A DNA stretch of 51,693 nucleotides. It comes from a virus. The notes below the pieces were generated by a model, which saw nothing but the letters and a program-made list of their open reading frames with translations, did no database searches and had not been told where the DNA came from. The DNA lies in IMG/VR virus record IMGVR_UViG_3300036939_000003, positions 1 to 51,693 of that record; one strand, given 5' to 3'. The first letter of the stretch is position 1. Each line of letters begins with the position of its first letter. Positions 7,269 through 17,072 of this stretch are shown here, piece after piece. The position numbers and the translations under genes were made by a program.

Positions 7269-10200
7269 ATGGAAATAGCGAAACTTATTGCAGTTTTTGA
7301 AGGCGAAACCTCAAACTTTGAGGCTGCAAATAAGCGCGTTGAATCCGGGATAGAAAAAACATCACAAACCTATATTGACGCAAACGGTAGAATGCGCGAC
7401 GCTTCGGGAAGGTTCGCAAGTTCAGCCGAAAAAGATATGGGGCGCGCAGGCAATGCGTTTACCGTTTTTAGTTCTCATGTAGGCAATATAGGCGATAAAT
7501 TCAAATCTCTGGGCGGTTCGATGCAGAGTTTTGGTGCAACGCTTTCCGCATCGATTTCACTTCCTTTAACTGCTCTCGGCGCGTTAAGCGTCAAAACTTC
7601 AGCCTCATTCGATTCATTAAAAAGAGGCTTAACCGCCGTTGCTGGCTCATCCAGTGAAGCGGAACGCCAACTGTCAAGATTAAAAGAAGTCGCAAAACTT
7701 CCCGGGCTTGGATTCAAAGAAGCGATTCAAGGCGCTATAAATCTACAGGCGGCAGGGTTTAACGCCGAACTTGCCGAACGCGCTCTAAAAGGATTCGGTA
7801 ACGCTCTTGCCACGGTCGGAAAAGGAAAAGCTGAATTAGACGGCGTTATTACCGCACTTAGCCAGATAGCTTCAAAAGGCAAAATCTCAGCCGAAGAAAT
7901 CAACCAGTTAGCAGAACGCGTTCCGCAGATTCGGCAGATAATGAAATCCGCTTTCGGCACGTCAGACACGGAAGCCTTGCAGAATATGGGGATTTCCGCC
8001 GAGGCGTTTGTCGGCAAAGTCACCGCCGAATTGGAAAAACTTCCACAGGTTACGGGCGGAATCGGCAACGCGTTTGAAAACCTTTCAGACCTCGTAGAAC
8101 AGGCGCTATTGCCTGTCGGAGACGCGATAAACAGCTTTCTTATTCCTGCGATTGAAACAGTCTCGCCATACATTCAGCAGCTTTCCGATTATTTCAAATC
8201 ACTGTCACCGACCATGCAGGGAGTAGTTCTTGCAATCGGCGCGATAGCTACGGCGGCGGGTCCGGTTATAGCACTTCTAGGCACGGCAGGAATTGCAGTT
8301 GGAGGGCTTGCAACACTATTCGGAACGCTCGGAACGGCTATTCCGATAATAGCCGCGGCATTTGCCACTTTTGCGCCCGTGATAGCAGTCGTCGGCGCAC
8401 ATCTTGCGGCGCTTTATCTTGCGTGGACGCGAGATTTCGGAGGAATAAAAACTACAACGCTGGAAGTTTGGGAGGTGGTTAAATCTGCTACTACAACGGC
8501 GATAAATGCTATTTATGATTTAACGCAAAGGATCGGAGGCGATATTGTCCGATGGTGGAACGATAACTATCCGCTAATCGAGCAGACCGTGAAAAACGTC
8601 TCGGAAGGAATGAGGCAAGCGATCCAGACAGTAGGCACGTGGATTGCGGACTTCTGGGCACGGCACGGCGATACAATCGTTCAGGTAATTAAAAACGCGT
8701 GGGATTCTGTTTCATTTATCGTTTCAAACGCGGTAAAAGGGATTCTCGCTGTTATTAAAATCACTTTGCAGGCGATAAACGGCGATTGGGCTGGAGCGTG
8801 GGAAACCGTCAAGGATACTACGCGCCGTGCATTCAGCCAGCTAGAAGTGATGTTCCGCGCAATCGGAAACGCTTTGCTTGACGCTTTCGCACGGATGATA
8901 GTCGGGGCTGTAGATTTCGGCAAATCTCTTTTCAATGCCATCGACAGCGCAATAAGACAAGTAATAGTCGCATTCGCAAACCTGCCTCAAAATCTGATCA
9001 GTCTGGTTCCGAAATTCATTGCCGCGGGCTTGTCAATCGGCGCGGCGTTAGTAAACGGAATCAAAGACGGTTTAAGCGGTGTCGCTACTGCTACGGCAAG
9101 CGTCGGCGGCACTCTCCCTCAAAACAATACATCTCTTATCAACGGCGCTACGCAGGCAAAAGCACAGGCTGAAGCGCTTGCAAAAGCGGCAACTATTATT
9201 GTTGCGCCGCCCCCTACTTCTCCGACAGGCACGGGAGGCGGAGGAAAGGTAAGCAAAACCAAAAAAGAAGATACGGGCGACAAATGGGACTGGCGGGCGA
9301 TAAAAGCCTTTGGCGAGGCGATGGGCTTTAATGTCGGAAAGACGGCAAGCAAGAACGGCGCGACATTCGGCGGCAAACATAACCCCGGAAGCGCACATTA
9401 TGCAGGGCTTGCCGTAGATTTTTCGGTAAAAGGAAAGACATCCCAGCAGATAGCCGAGTTTTTTCAGAAAGCATTGGAATCGGGATTACGCGTACTGGAC
9501 GAGCGCAAAGGTCCGATGACACCCGGTGCTGTCTGGAAAGGCGCTCATCTCCATTTAGAAGCGTCGAAGAAACGCTCATTTCTGCCGAATAATCCAGAGC
9601 TTGAAGTCTTGGACCGCGCACGGCTCGAAAGCAACTCTAAAGTAGCATCGGTTCTCAAAGACCAGTTTCAGGACTTATCTCAAAAAGGCGATACGTTCCG
9701 CGACGTGATTAAGTCTCTAAGCGGCGAATTGCAGTCTTTCGGCGTGAACACGCGCGAAGGGCAGATAGCACTTGAGCTGATGGGTGAGAAGTTCCAGGAT
9801 TTAACCGAAGCGCAAAAAGCAGAAGTTATCGAACTGGCTAAACGGGTTGACTGGCAGAATAAGCAGAAAGAATCTCTCGCTAGCTTTGAAAACGTTCTCA
9901 AAGATTTGGGATTGGTAAAAGAGCCTACAATCTTCGAGCGAATTGACACATTTTTCAGTGATATTACTCTAACTCAGAAAATCAAAGGAATGGCTGATGC
10001 CGTCAGCTTAACGGTCGAAAGATTCAAAGAAATGCTCAAATGGAACGAGAGCATAAAAGGACTTACACCCGACTCCTTGAACATCCCAATCGAGCCAGAA
10101 AGAGATTTAAGAGAAACTGCCGGCGCGGCTGAAGCTGTGCCGCTACTTAATACCATCGGAGACATCGCCCCTCGTATTACAAAGCCGTGGGAAGATTTTT

Positions 10201-10772
10201 TCAAGACCTTAAGAGACGGTTTCGGCAGCATCCGCGAATCTATGCCGCCACTTAGAGAATCGCTAGGTGAAGCTTTACTCGATATTCCTTCAAGAATGGC
10301 TGACGTGTGGACTAACGCTATACAAAACACGGACGGAACTATCAAAGGATTTTTCAAGTCCCTGTTAACCGGATTCGCTCAGATGGTTAACCAAATTCTT
10401 ATGGAACTAGCCCGCATAGCAATAATGAAGGCGGTCACCTCGCTTTTCTCAGCGGCGTTAGGCGGAGGTTTCGGCTCTGCGGGACCGGCAGCACCGGGAG
10501 TAGGTTTAATGGCTGGCGCTCGTGCGGCGGGCGGTCCGGTGTCCTCAAATTTACCGTATCTCGTAGGCGAAAAAGGATGGGAGGTATTTGTCCCGAAAAC
10601 AAACGGGCAGATTCTCAATCAAGATCAACTTGGAAAACTAGGCGGTCAAAAAGTAGAGATTCACAACCATTTTCACCCAGACCCGAAGACGGGCAGATAT
10701 TCGCAGGAATCGGCTGAACAGGCTGGACGGCGCATGGGAGGACAGATTCAAAGAAGTCTTGTACGCGGTTAA
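7269..10772 (+). CDS. Tail tape measure protein with embedded M15-type peptidase
   Basis: About 1167 residues from the ATG at 7269 (MEIAKLIAVFEG); an upstream frame start at 7245 falls inside the gpGT tail and is unlikely. N-terminal helical part, hydrophobic segments around residues 320-400, a Gly-rich linker, then at about 670-775 a D,D-carboxypeptidase-like (peptidase M15) domain: GSAHYAGLAVDF supplies the zinc His and Asp, and GAHLHLE the second His pair. It sets tail length and reaches the cell envelope during infection, where the peptidase would cut peptidoglycan stems. At about 42 Angstrom per 28 residues of helix a long tail is expected, but no measured value is claimed. Confidence 0.9.
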   Translation: MEIAKLIAVFEGETSNFEAANKRVESGIEKTSQTYIDANGRMRDASGRFASSAEKDMGRAGNAFTVFSSHVGNIGDKFKSLGGSMQSFGATLSASISLPLTALGALSVKTSASFDSLKRGLTAVAGSSSEAERQLSRLKEVAKLPGLGFKEAIQGAINLQAAGFNAELAERALKGFGNALATVGKGKAELDGVITALSQIASKGKISAEEINQLAERVPQIRQIMKSAFGTSDTEALQNMGISAEAFVGKVTAELEKLPQVTGGIGNAFENLSDLVEQALLPVGDAINSFLIPAIETVSPYIQQLSDYFKSLSPTMQGVVLAIGAIATAAGPVIALLGTAGIAVGGLATLFGTLGTAIPIIAAAFATFAPVIAVVGAHLAALYLAWTRDFGGIKTTTLEVWEVVKSATTTAINAIYDLTQRIGGDIVRWWNDNYPLIEQTVKNVSEGMRQAIQTVGTWIADFWARHGDTIVQVIKNAWDSVSFIVSNAVKGILAVIKITLQAINGDWAGAWETVKDTTRRAFSQLEVMFRAIGNALLDAFARMIVGAVDFGKSLFNAIDSAIRQVIVAFANLPQNLISLVPKFIAAGLSIGAALVNGIKDGLSGVATATASVGGTLPQNNTSLINGATQAKAQAEALAKAATIIVAPPPTSPTGTGGGGKVSKTKKEDTGDKWDWRAIKAFGEAMGFNVGKTASKNGATFGGKHNPGSAHYAGLAVDFSVKGKTSQQIAEFFQKALESGLRVLDERKGPMTPGAVWKGAHLHLEASKKRSFLPNNPELEVLDRARLESNSKVASVLKDQFQDLSQKGDTFRDVIKSLSGELQSFGVNTREGQIALELMGEKFQDLTEAQKAEVIELAKRVDWQNKQKESLASFENVLKDLGLVKEPTIFERIDTFFSDITLTQKIKGMADAVSLTVERFKEMLKWNESIKGLTPDSLNIPIEPERDLRETAGAAEAVPLLNTIGDIAPRITKPWEDFFKTLRDGFGSIRESMPPLRESLGEALLDIPSRMADVWTNAIQNTDGTIKGFFKSLLTGFAQMVNQILMELARIAIMKAVTSLFSAALGGGFGSAGPAAPGVGLMAGARAAGGPVSSNLPYLVGEKGWEVFVPKTNGQILNQDQLGKLGGQKVEIHNHFHPDPKTGRYSQESAEQAGRRMGGQIQRSLVRG

Positions 10773-10774
10773 TT

Positions 10775-11395
10775 ATGCCAATCGAATTTGACGAGGTAGA
10801 ACTTAATAGAATGTATTCACCCGCAGCGCACGGCGGACCTGTTTTCTCTACGTCCATCTACGGGAATCCTTTCGGCTATCGTCAGAGAAATATAAATCAA
10901 TTCGATGCCATCCACGTTTACGAGTTCGATTTTGAAGGACAGCGCGAGGGCAGCTACTTTGAAGAGCTTGTAGCTTTTTTTATGACTCGTAAAGGTCGCG
11001 CGATAGGCTTTCGCTTCTTTCCTTTTGATGACAACTCTTGGATTAACAATCAGATCGGTACATACGCGACAGGTACAGCTACCTATCCCTTATACAAAAG
11101 GTACGCGGTAGGTTCCCGAACTTATGAGAGAAGAATACTTAAACCTAACAACGATTTAGTCGTTGCGGTCGGCGGCGTTCCGGTTTCTGCTTCGGTTAAT
11201 ACAGCGACGGGACACATAACAATATCAGGCAGCCACTCTCACGGCGCGGCGATTACCGTCACATCAGGTACGTTCTGCATTCCAGTTACTTTTAACACAG
11301 ATAAAATGGACAGGTCATCGAGCGCACCGGGTTATTTTAATTTTAATGGATTATCCGTGGTGGAGATTCTCGCCGCTGAATTAGGGCTTACATGA
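10775..11395 (+). CDS. Baseplate protein, DUF2460 / GTA gp12-like (distal tail)
   Basis: 206 residues. The opening FSTSIYGNPFGYRQRNINQ and the middle FFMTRKGRAIGFRFFPFDDNSW are typical of DUF2460, the distal-tail family of Rhodobacter GTA and related siphophages. It would form the ring at the tail tip to which the hub binds. It starts 3 bases after the tape measure stop and overlaps the next gene by ATGA. Confidence 0.82.
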   Translation: MPIEFDEVELNRMYSPAAHGGPVFSTSIYGNPFGYRQRNINQFDAIHVYEFDFEGQREGSYFEELVAFFMTRKGRAIGFRFFPFDDNSWINNQIGTYATGTATYPLYKRYAVGSRTYERRILKPNNDLVVAVGGVPVSASVNTATGHITISGSHSHGAAITVTSGTFCIPVTFNTDKMDRSSSAPGYFNFNGLSVVEILAAELGLT

Positions 11396-12237
11396 CAACA
11401 GACCAAATAACAGCACTTCAAAAAGGCACTTCTTCAATCTGCATGCTTGCCAAGCTAACGGCGGCGGCGGACAAGGGAGGTTTTGTTATCAGGATAGCTC
11501 TAAACACCAGAAAGATTACTTTTGAAGGTGAAGACTATAATCCGTTTCCGGTCGAAGCATCCGAACAGGAGATAACAGCGGGAACGTCAGTAGATAACGC
11601 TACCTTTCAAACCATGCTATCTGATGCGCTGAATCGCCTCAATCTTCGGGGAGGTATATGGCAAGGCGCAAAGGTGGAAATAATCAAAGTGGATTATTTA
11701 AATCTCGGCATCGGTGCAATCGAACGCTACCGGGGAAGGTTCGGAGAGGCGACGATTAACGGTCGTCAGGTTAGCCTTGAATACCAGAGCCTTACGCGCC
11801 TTCTTTCTCAAGAAATCGGAGACAAAACAAGTCACCTTTGCCGCTACCAGCTTGGAGTATATGACTATAAAAACAACTTCTGCCCTGTAAATCTAGCCTC
11901 ATTTACTCAAACAGGAAGTGTCACGGCAAAGACGAACGATCAGAAGTTCACCATCTCAATCAGCATGGCAGACGGCTACTACTACCGGGGAAAAATCAAG
12001 TGGACATCGGGGAGCAATAACGGGCTTTCAATGGAGACTCAAAACAACGTAGGAAACGTTTTAACACTACTCCAGCCTATGTATAAAACAGTGCAGATAG
12101 GCGACACGTTTCAACTAATAGCGGGCGACGATAAGAAACTATCGACGTGTCATAACAAATTTAACGCGGCGATAGACTTCGGCGGGGAAACCGAGGAAAT
12201 GCCTACGCGCGACGATTTATTTAAATTCCCTGATTAG
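11392..12237 (+). CDS. Baseplate hub protein, DUF2163 / GTA gp13-like
   Basis: 281 residues. Features of the DUF2163 family: LNTRKITFEGEDYNPFPVE, then RYRGRFGEATING, then a Cys-containing part (SHLCRYQLGVYDYKNNFCPVN, late LSTCHNKF) that binds an iron-sulphur or zinc site in relatives. It follows DUF2460 and precedes NlpC/P60 as in GTA gene order 12-13-14-15. Confidence 0.82.
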   Translation: MTTDQITALQKGTSSICMLAKLTAAADKGGFVIRIALNTRKITFEGEDYNPFPVEASEQEITAGTSVDNATFQTMLSDALNRLNLRGGIWQGAKVEIIKVDYLNLGIGAIERYRGRFGEATINGRQVSLEYQSLTRLLSQEIGDKTSHLCRYQLGVYDYKNNFCPVNLASFTQTGSVTAKTNDQKFTISISMADGYYYRGKIKWTSGSNNGLSMETQNNVGNVLTLLQPMYKTVQIGDTFQLIAGDDKKLSTCHNKFNAAIDFGGETEEMPTRDDLFKFPD

Positions 12238-12238
12238 C

Positions 12239-12670
12239 ATGGCTAAGAAAGCAGTAAAAAAACAGCAGATTGTTGAGGCGGCTAGAAAGTGGCTCGGAAC
12301 GCGCTACCAGAATCAAGGGCGTGATAATTACGGTCTGGACTGTGGAGGGTTGATTCTCGTTGTTGGCAGAGAATTAGGCATATCTAGCTTAGAGTTTTTG
12401 GGCTATTCCAACAACCCGGACGGAGAGACTTTCGAGCGACTATTATGCCAGGAGTTAAACGAAGTTACGCCGAAAGAGAAAGTTCAAATAGGAGACATTA
12501 TCGCTTGTGATTACGGCGACGGAATACAGCATACAGCTTTTGTAACCGATAAAGACCCGAAATTAAAAATTATTCACGCTAAAAGAGCGCATGGAGTAGT
12601 CGAACAGTTCATACACGGCAGAGATTTAAGAGCGTGGGTCAAGACGTACAGGGTAAAGGGAGTTAAATGA
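12239..12670 (+). CDS. Tail-tip NlpC/P60 cysteine peptidase, GTA gp14-like
   Basis: 143 residues with the NlpC/P60 core: LGTRYQNQGRDNYGLDCGG puts the catalytic Cys at 35, and GDGIQHTAFV near residue 100 supplies the His. It would cleave peptide stems in peptidoglycan during DNA entry. Position three in the GTA-like baseplate set supports this. It overlaps the following gene by ATGA. Confidence 0.88.
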   Translation: MAKKAVKKQQIVEAARKWLGTRYQNQGRDNYGLDCGGLILVVGRELGISSLEFLGYSNNPDGETFERLLCQELNEVTPKEKVQIGDIIACDYGDGIQHTAFVTDKDPKLKIIHAKRAHGVVEQFIHGRDLRAWVKTYRVKGVK

Positions 12671-12849
12671 AAGCAAATCTTTATATTAATGTGCAAATAG
12701 ATTCGGAAAGAGTAGAGAAAGCCCGTCAAAAGTGGCTTAAAAATGAAATAACGCTTGATGAATACAAAGCAGAGATAAATAAAGCGGCTTTAATCGGAAA
12801 AACCAAGCCAGCCCCGAAAGGGACATTAACAGTTGCAAATAGTAAATGA
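12667..12849 (+). CDS. Small baseplate-region protein, 60 aa
   Basis: Short, charged and helical, with overlaps of 4 bases to both neighbours, so firmly inside the operon. Its C-terminus carries PAPKGTLTV, a nine-residue string also present in the unrelated 97-aa protein at 49852. Function unknown. Confidence 0.7.
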   Translation: MKANLYINVQIDSERVEKARQKWLKNEITLDEYKAEINKAALIGKTKPAPKGTLTVANSK

Positions 12850-15800
12850 ATCTTTTTAATTCAAAATTCGGCTTTTATAAACAGTTTCTTATAGCATCTG
12901 TTTTTCTTCTCGGATGCGTATTAACCATTCGTGCCGAACCTATTTCTCTGACTGCCGTTTTAACTTCTCTCGCCATCTCAGCCGCAACAACAGCAGCGTC
13001 CTTTGCCTTAAATTACCTGATGGCTCCAAAGCCGAAAGGTCAAGATAAGGGAAAATTACAAGGCGAGATTCAGCTGTCTAATGTTGGTGAAGACCTTTTT
13101 ATAAATGAATACGCGGGCTGCCGTCAATCAGACGGTATAGGTGGTATCAAATCAGGAGTTATCTTTATCTACGCTTCGCAGATTAGAAAAACCGTTGTCG
13201 AAACATCGGGCGGAGGCGGAGGCTCGCGCGGCGGAAAAGGCGGAGGTTCAAGGAGCGCCCCGGCAAACCGCGAGTATCATTATTTTATAGATTTAGCCTG
13301 CATGGTCGGGCGCGGCAAGGTTCGCATACTAGAGATAAAAGCAGGCACAGATGTACTATACCGCAACTATCCGCAAGGCTCGGTCACTGGTACTACTTAC
13401 GAGACCGCTACGAGTTATTCAGGAGGCGCGGCATTATCTACGGACATTACTTTTTCGGGCAGTAACAAGATAACGATGCCAACCTCGTCCACTGCCACTT
13501 TTACCATTACTGGCGATGGAAGCGAACACGCATTTTATATCTATTACAAGGCGGCGGCTGACAGGTCGCTGAACGTTACCATCAACGGTGTGGCGCGTAC
13601 CATCGCGCTTCCTGAAACGTTTGGAAGAATCGAATCCGTGATGATCGTCGGTGATACGAACGTTGGAGCTACCACATTCTTCATTCAGAATCCGGGCGCG
13701 TCCGTCGAGATTGACAAGATTGTGATGGGCGAAAGGTTTACCGTGCCTCCTGAGTTTCCGCCCGGTCCCATATCAGGCGGCAAGAATCCCGATTACATTA
13801 ATCCCATTACGACCTACAGCGCCAGCACGTTACGCGACCCTACGCTTTCGGACTACCGCGCGGCTGATGAGTACAACTATCAGCCTAAGAAAGATTCTAC
13901 AGGCGCTACCGAAGCAGCTATTACGGCAGGGGCTAATATTCGCATATATGAGGGAACATTAGACCAATTACCCGACCCTCTCTTGCAAGCGCATTTTGAA
14001 GCGAAATACGGCGCAGGCTCAACTCCTGCCTATCGCAACCGTTCATATTTCGTACTGGAAAACTTTGAGATTACCAAATATGGTTCGGTTCCGAATATTA
14101 CTGTAGTTGTCGAATCCATTGACAACAAGACATTAAGCCAATTATACGCCTCGCGCTCGGCACGAACGGGGCTGGACTCTTCCGAATACAATTACACTTC
14201 ATTTGATAACGTCAATTTGCGAGGGTTTGCGATTACTAACAGGCAGGCTCCAAAAACAGAAATGTCTCTTTTAAATCGACTGTTCGATGTGGACGTTTAC
14301 GAAGACACCGAAGGGCTTATAAAAGGTGTAGTACCGACAGAGACAGTAGCGGCTACCATATATTCGACTGATTTAGATGTTGACGTTAAGGAAGACGTGG
14401 AAGAAGATGCAAAACCCGTCGCCATTCAAACGAAGATTCAAAACGAGTATGAACTGCCTAAGACATTGGAAGTGTCGTTTTTCAACCCCGAAAAAGATTT
14501 CGAGATCGGAAGTGTCCACGCCACACGCGAAGTGACCGTATCGCAGAAAAAAGAAAACATCGAGGCTAATCTGGTTCTAACTGAAGCCGAAGCGCAGAAG
14601 ATATGTGATAGAGAGCATCAGAGAATATTAGTAGAAAAGGACGGATCGAGTTTTACCACTTTTCAGAAATGGGGATACTTGCGACCTACAGACCTTGTAT
14701 CAGTACAGAATTTAGAGGGAGATTTTGAGCGAATAAGATTAAAGGCTAGAAACGGCGACGTTCCGGGGAAATTAACATTTACAGGCGTGTCTCGTAACGT
14801 GCTTGAACCTTTTCCGCGAATATTTACAGAACCGTCTGAAAATCCTAACATTCCGCCCATTTTCAAAGTGCCACCTCACGTTATCGGGACTATATTCGAT
14901 TTTGGAAACTTAAGAACATCGGACAATCAAACAGGATTCTATGTCGCCTGTGCAATGACCGACCAGATGTACACGTGGCAGGGCGCGTCTCTTTACTGGG
15001 AAAGGGAAACCGGCTATGAACTTCTCACAAATGTTAATAACCAGGCTACTATCGGGCGCACCTTAACAAACTCTCTGGGGACGCTCCCGACTACGCCCGT
15101 TGGTTGGACTGAAAACAGTTGGGACACCACTTCGACAGTAACCTTTGATTTATTTAACGGCGAGGTAGAAGCCAGAACCGATGCCGAAGTTTTAGACCGT
15201 TTCAACGTTCTACTTGTAGGTGACGAGCTGATAGCTTTTGCCACCGCCACACGTGTAAACGGTTTTCCTAACAGATGGACAGTCTCTCGATTAAGACGAA
15301 GACTAAAAGGCACTTATTCCACATCTCATATTGCAGGCGAACGCGTTCTTTTAATGAGCGACGCTGTTAAATTCGTGCCCGTAGATTTGTCAGAGTTCGG
15401 AAAGGCACGAAACTATAAATTTGTATCTAGCGGGCAGGATATTACAAAAGCCTCATCGTTTAACTATACGTGGGGCGGCACGACCGAGCCTCCTACTAAT
15501 TTCAGAGGAATATATAAAGGAACTGTCGTTACTTTCAAATGGGATGCGTCCATAACGGCGGGAGTTAAAGGCTACCGCATAACGGATGAGAATAATAATA
15601 TTATTATTCCATTCACGTCAGACACGGAGTTTACCGTACCCGTGGATAGAGCTGTATTTAAATATAAAGTATTCGCCATATCTCGCTATGATGTTGTTTC
15701 TACTAATCATATTTATTTAGAGTATGTAGTTCCGCCTCCGCCGAAGTTTACAAATCCTTATCGGGGCGTAGTTCTTCAAACCGGAGAATTTCAAAAAACA

Positions 15801-17072
15801 TCGGCAACAGGTGGTTTATGGGACGGTTACGCCAATATTAATTATCACCTTCTCGACTACAGCGGAACTATCCGTTTTACGGCAGATGTCACTACTGTTA
15901 AACGTGCTTTCGGGTTCGTAGCATCCAACAGTTTCGGGGATAGTTTCTATTTTGATACCTACCAGAACATCGCGATAGGAATACTGCTCGATTCCAACGC
16001 CACAGCCTATTTTATCTGCAACGACCCTACCCATGCAACGATGACCTCTCTAGGGGCATACCTTGCGGGTGATGAGTTTTACATTACTTTACGAAGACCA
16101 GTAACGGGCGGCGAAACGGGAACCTCAATGAATCCGGGCGCTAATATCTACCGTACACGCGCGGGGACTACTATATTACTAGGATTCGTAGCGGCGGCGG
16201 GTGAAAGCACGTCAGGCGCATTGGCTTCTAACGTAGAGATGAGCCTGCCTGTCGGATTCGGCGTATCTCTTTATACTCAAAACACTACTTTTCCGTCCAC
16301 GTTAAAAATAGAAGGTGATCTTTTCCCGATTGACCCCGTTCGACCAAGTTTGGAGGGAAGTTCAGGCGCTTACACTACATCTTCAAGCGGGCTTACGTAC
16401 GACCAGACCACTGGTAATATGACGTGGGTTTCCGGTTCGCCAGTAGCGTGGACAGGCGAATGGTTCAAAGCGGGGCAAAACGGTGAATGGGGATTCAAAC
16501 CGAAGGCTAACTCAGCTTTTCAAATAGGTTTTACGGCTGACACATCATCAAGTTCTCTAGGTTTATATTTAAACTTTAAAGCAGATGGAACGGTTGACCT
16601 CGTTAATACATCTTTAGGAACTACAAATAGTCTCGGAGCTTACACGGCTGATTCATCCTATGCTTATCGGCGTGTCGGTAATTATATTTTTATCCGTTCA
16701 GGATTAGACACCAACCGTCTGATACACGCTAACGCTTATTATTATCTTGCAAACTCGACTCTTATACGTCTGATGGTCAAGCCGACTGCCGCGGGCGGGC
16801 TTACGGCGTTCACAATGAAGCGCGGGCAGCCTTCCGAGATTAATTCTTTGACCGGATACGTGAAGGGAAGCGAAGTTACTCTAGCACCAGCATTTGTCGG
16901 TAAAAACCTATTAAGCAGCAGTCCCGAAATCTACCGACCATTGGGAGCAAAAGACGGCGATCCGGTTGTGATGAGCGGCGATAGATATATTGTAGCTCCT
17001 GCCGCCGCCACAACATCAATTTCAGTTTACGAGACCGCACTACTTTCAGGAGGAACTTTTACTTACAGCTAA
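12846..17072 (+). CDS. Tail tip hub / host specificity protein, GTA gp15-like
   Basis: 1408 residues. The N-terminus has a signal-like hydrophobic stretch (FLIASVFLLGCVLTI) and a second one (LAISAATTAASFALNYLMAP), which is usual in gp15/gpJ-type hubs. A Gly-rich loop follows near residue 120, then a long beta-rich body, a fibronectin-like part (TTEPPTNFRGIYKGTVVTFKW near 890), and C-terminal jelly-roll-like repeats (FGFVASNSF, IGFTADTSSS). It forms the central spike and recognises the host. The variable C-terminal third is the likely receptor-facing part. Confidence 0.82.
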   Translation: MNLFNSKFGFYKQFLIASVFLLGCVLTIRAEPISLTAVLTSLAISAATTAASFALNYLMAPKPKGQDKGKLQGEIQLSNVGEDLFINEYAGCRQSDGIGGIKSGVIFIYASQIRKTVVETSGGGGGSRGGKGGGSRSAPANREYHYFIDLACMVGRGKVRILEIKAGTDVLYRNYPQGSVTGTTYETATSYSGGAALSTDITFSGSNKITMPTSSTATFTITGDGSEHAFYIYYKAAADRSLNVTINGVARTIALPETFGRIESVMIVGDTNVGATTFFIQNPGASVEIDKIVMGERFTVPPEFPPGPISGGKNPDYINPITTYSASTLRDPTLSDYRAADEYNYQPKKDSTGATEAAITAGANIRIYEGTLDQLPDPLLQAHFEAKYGAGSTPAYRNRSYFVLENFEITKYGSVPNITVVVESIDNKTLSQLYASRSARTGLDSSEYNYTSFDNVNLRGFAITNRQAPKTEMSLLNRLFDVDVYEDTEGLIKGVVPTETVAATIYSTDLDVDVKEDVEEDAKPVAIQTKIQNEYELPKTLEVSFFNPEKDFEIGSVHATREVTVSQKKENIEANLVLTEAEAQKICDREHQRILVEKDGSSFTTFQKWGYLRPTDLVSVQNLEGDFERIRLKARNGDVPGKLTFTGVSRNVLEPFPRIFTEPSENPNIPPIFKVPPHVIGTIFDFGNLRTSDNQTGFYVACAMTDQMYTWQGASLYWERETGYELLTNVNNQATIGRTLTNSLGTLPTTPVGWTENSWDTTSTVTFDLFNGEVEARTDAEVLDRFNVLLVGDELIAFATATRVNGFPNRWTVSRLRRRLKGTYSTSHIAGERVLLMSDAVKFVPVDLSEFGKARNYKFVSSGQDITKASSFNYTWGGTTEPPTNFRGIYKGTVVTFKWDASITAGVKGYRITDENNNIIIPFTSDTEFTVPVDRAVFKYKVFAISRYDVVSTNHIYLEYVVPPPPKFTNPYRGVVLQTGEFQKTSATGGLWDGYANINYHLLDYSGTIRFTADVTTVKRAFGFVASNSFGDSFYFDTYQNIAIGILLDSNATAYFICNDPTHATMTSLGAYLAGDEFYITLRRPVTGGETGTSMNPGANIYRTRAGTTILLGFVAAAGESTSGALASNVEMSLPVGFGVSLYTQNTTFPSTLKIEGDLFPIDPVRPSLEGSSGAYTTSSSGLTYDQTTGNMTWVSGSPVAWTGEWFKAGQNGEWGFKPKANSAFQIGFTADTSSSSLGLYLNFKADGTVDLVNTSLGTTNSLGAYTADSSYAYRRVGNYIFIRSGLDTNRLIHANAYYYLANSTLIRLMVKPTAAGGLTAFTMKRGQPSEINSLTGYVKGSEVTLAPAFVGKNLLSSSPEIYRPLGAKDGDPVVMSGDRYIVAPAAATTSISVYETALLSGGTFTYS

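Noticed and set aside
7475-10618. Long minus-strand open frames opposite the tape measure
   Set aside because: They are low-complexity antisense shadows of a codon-biased gene, with no ribosome sites and no recognisable domains.
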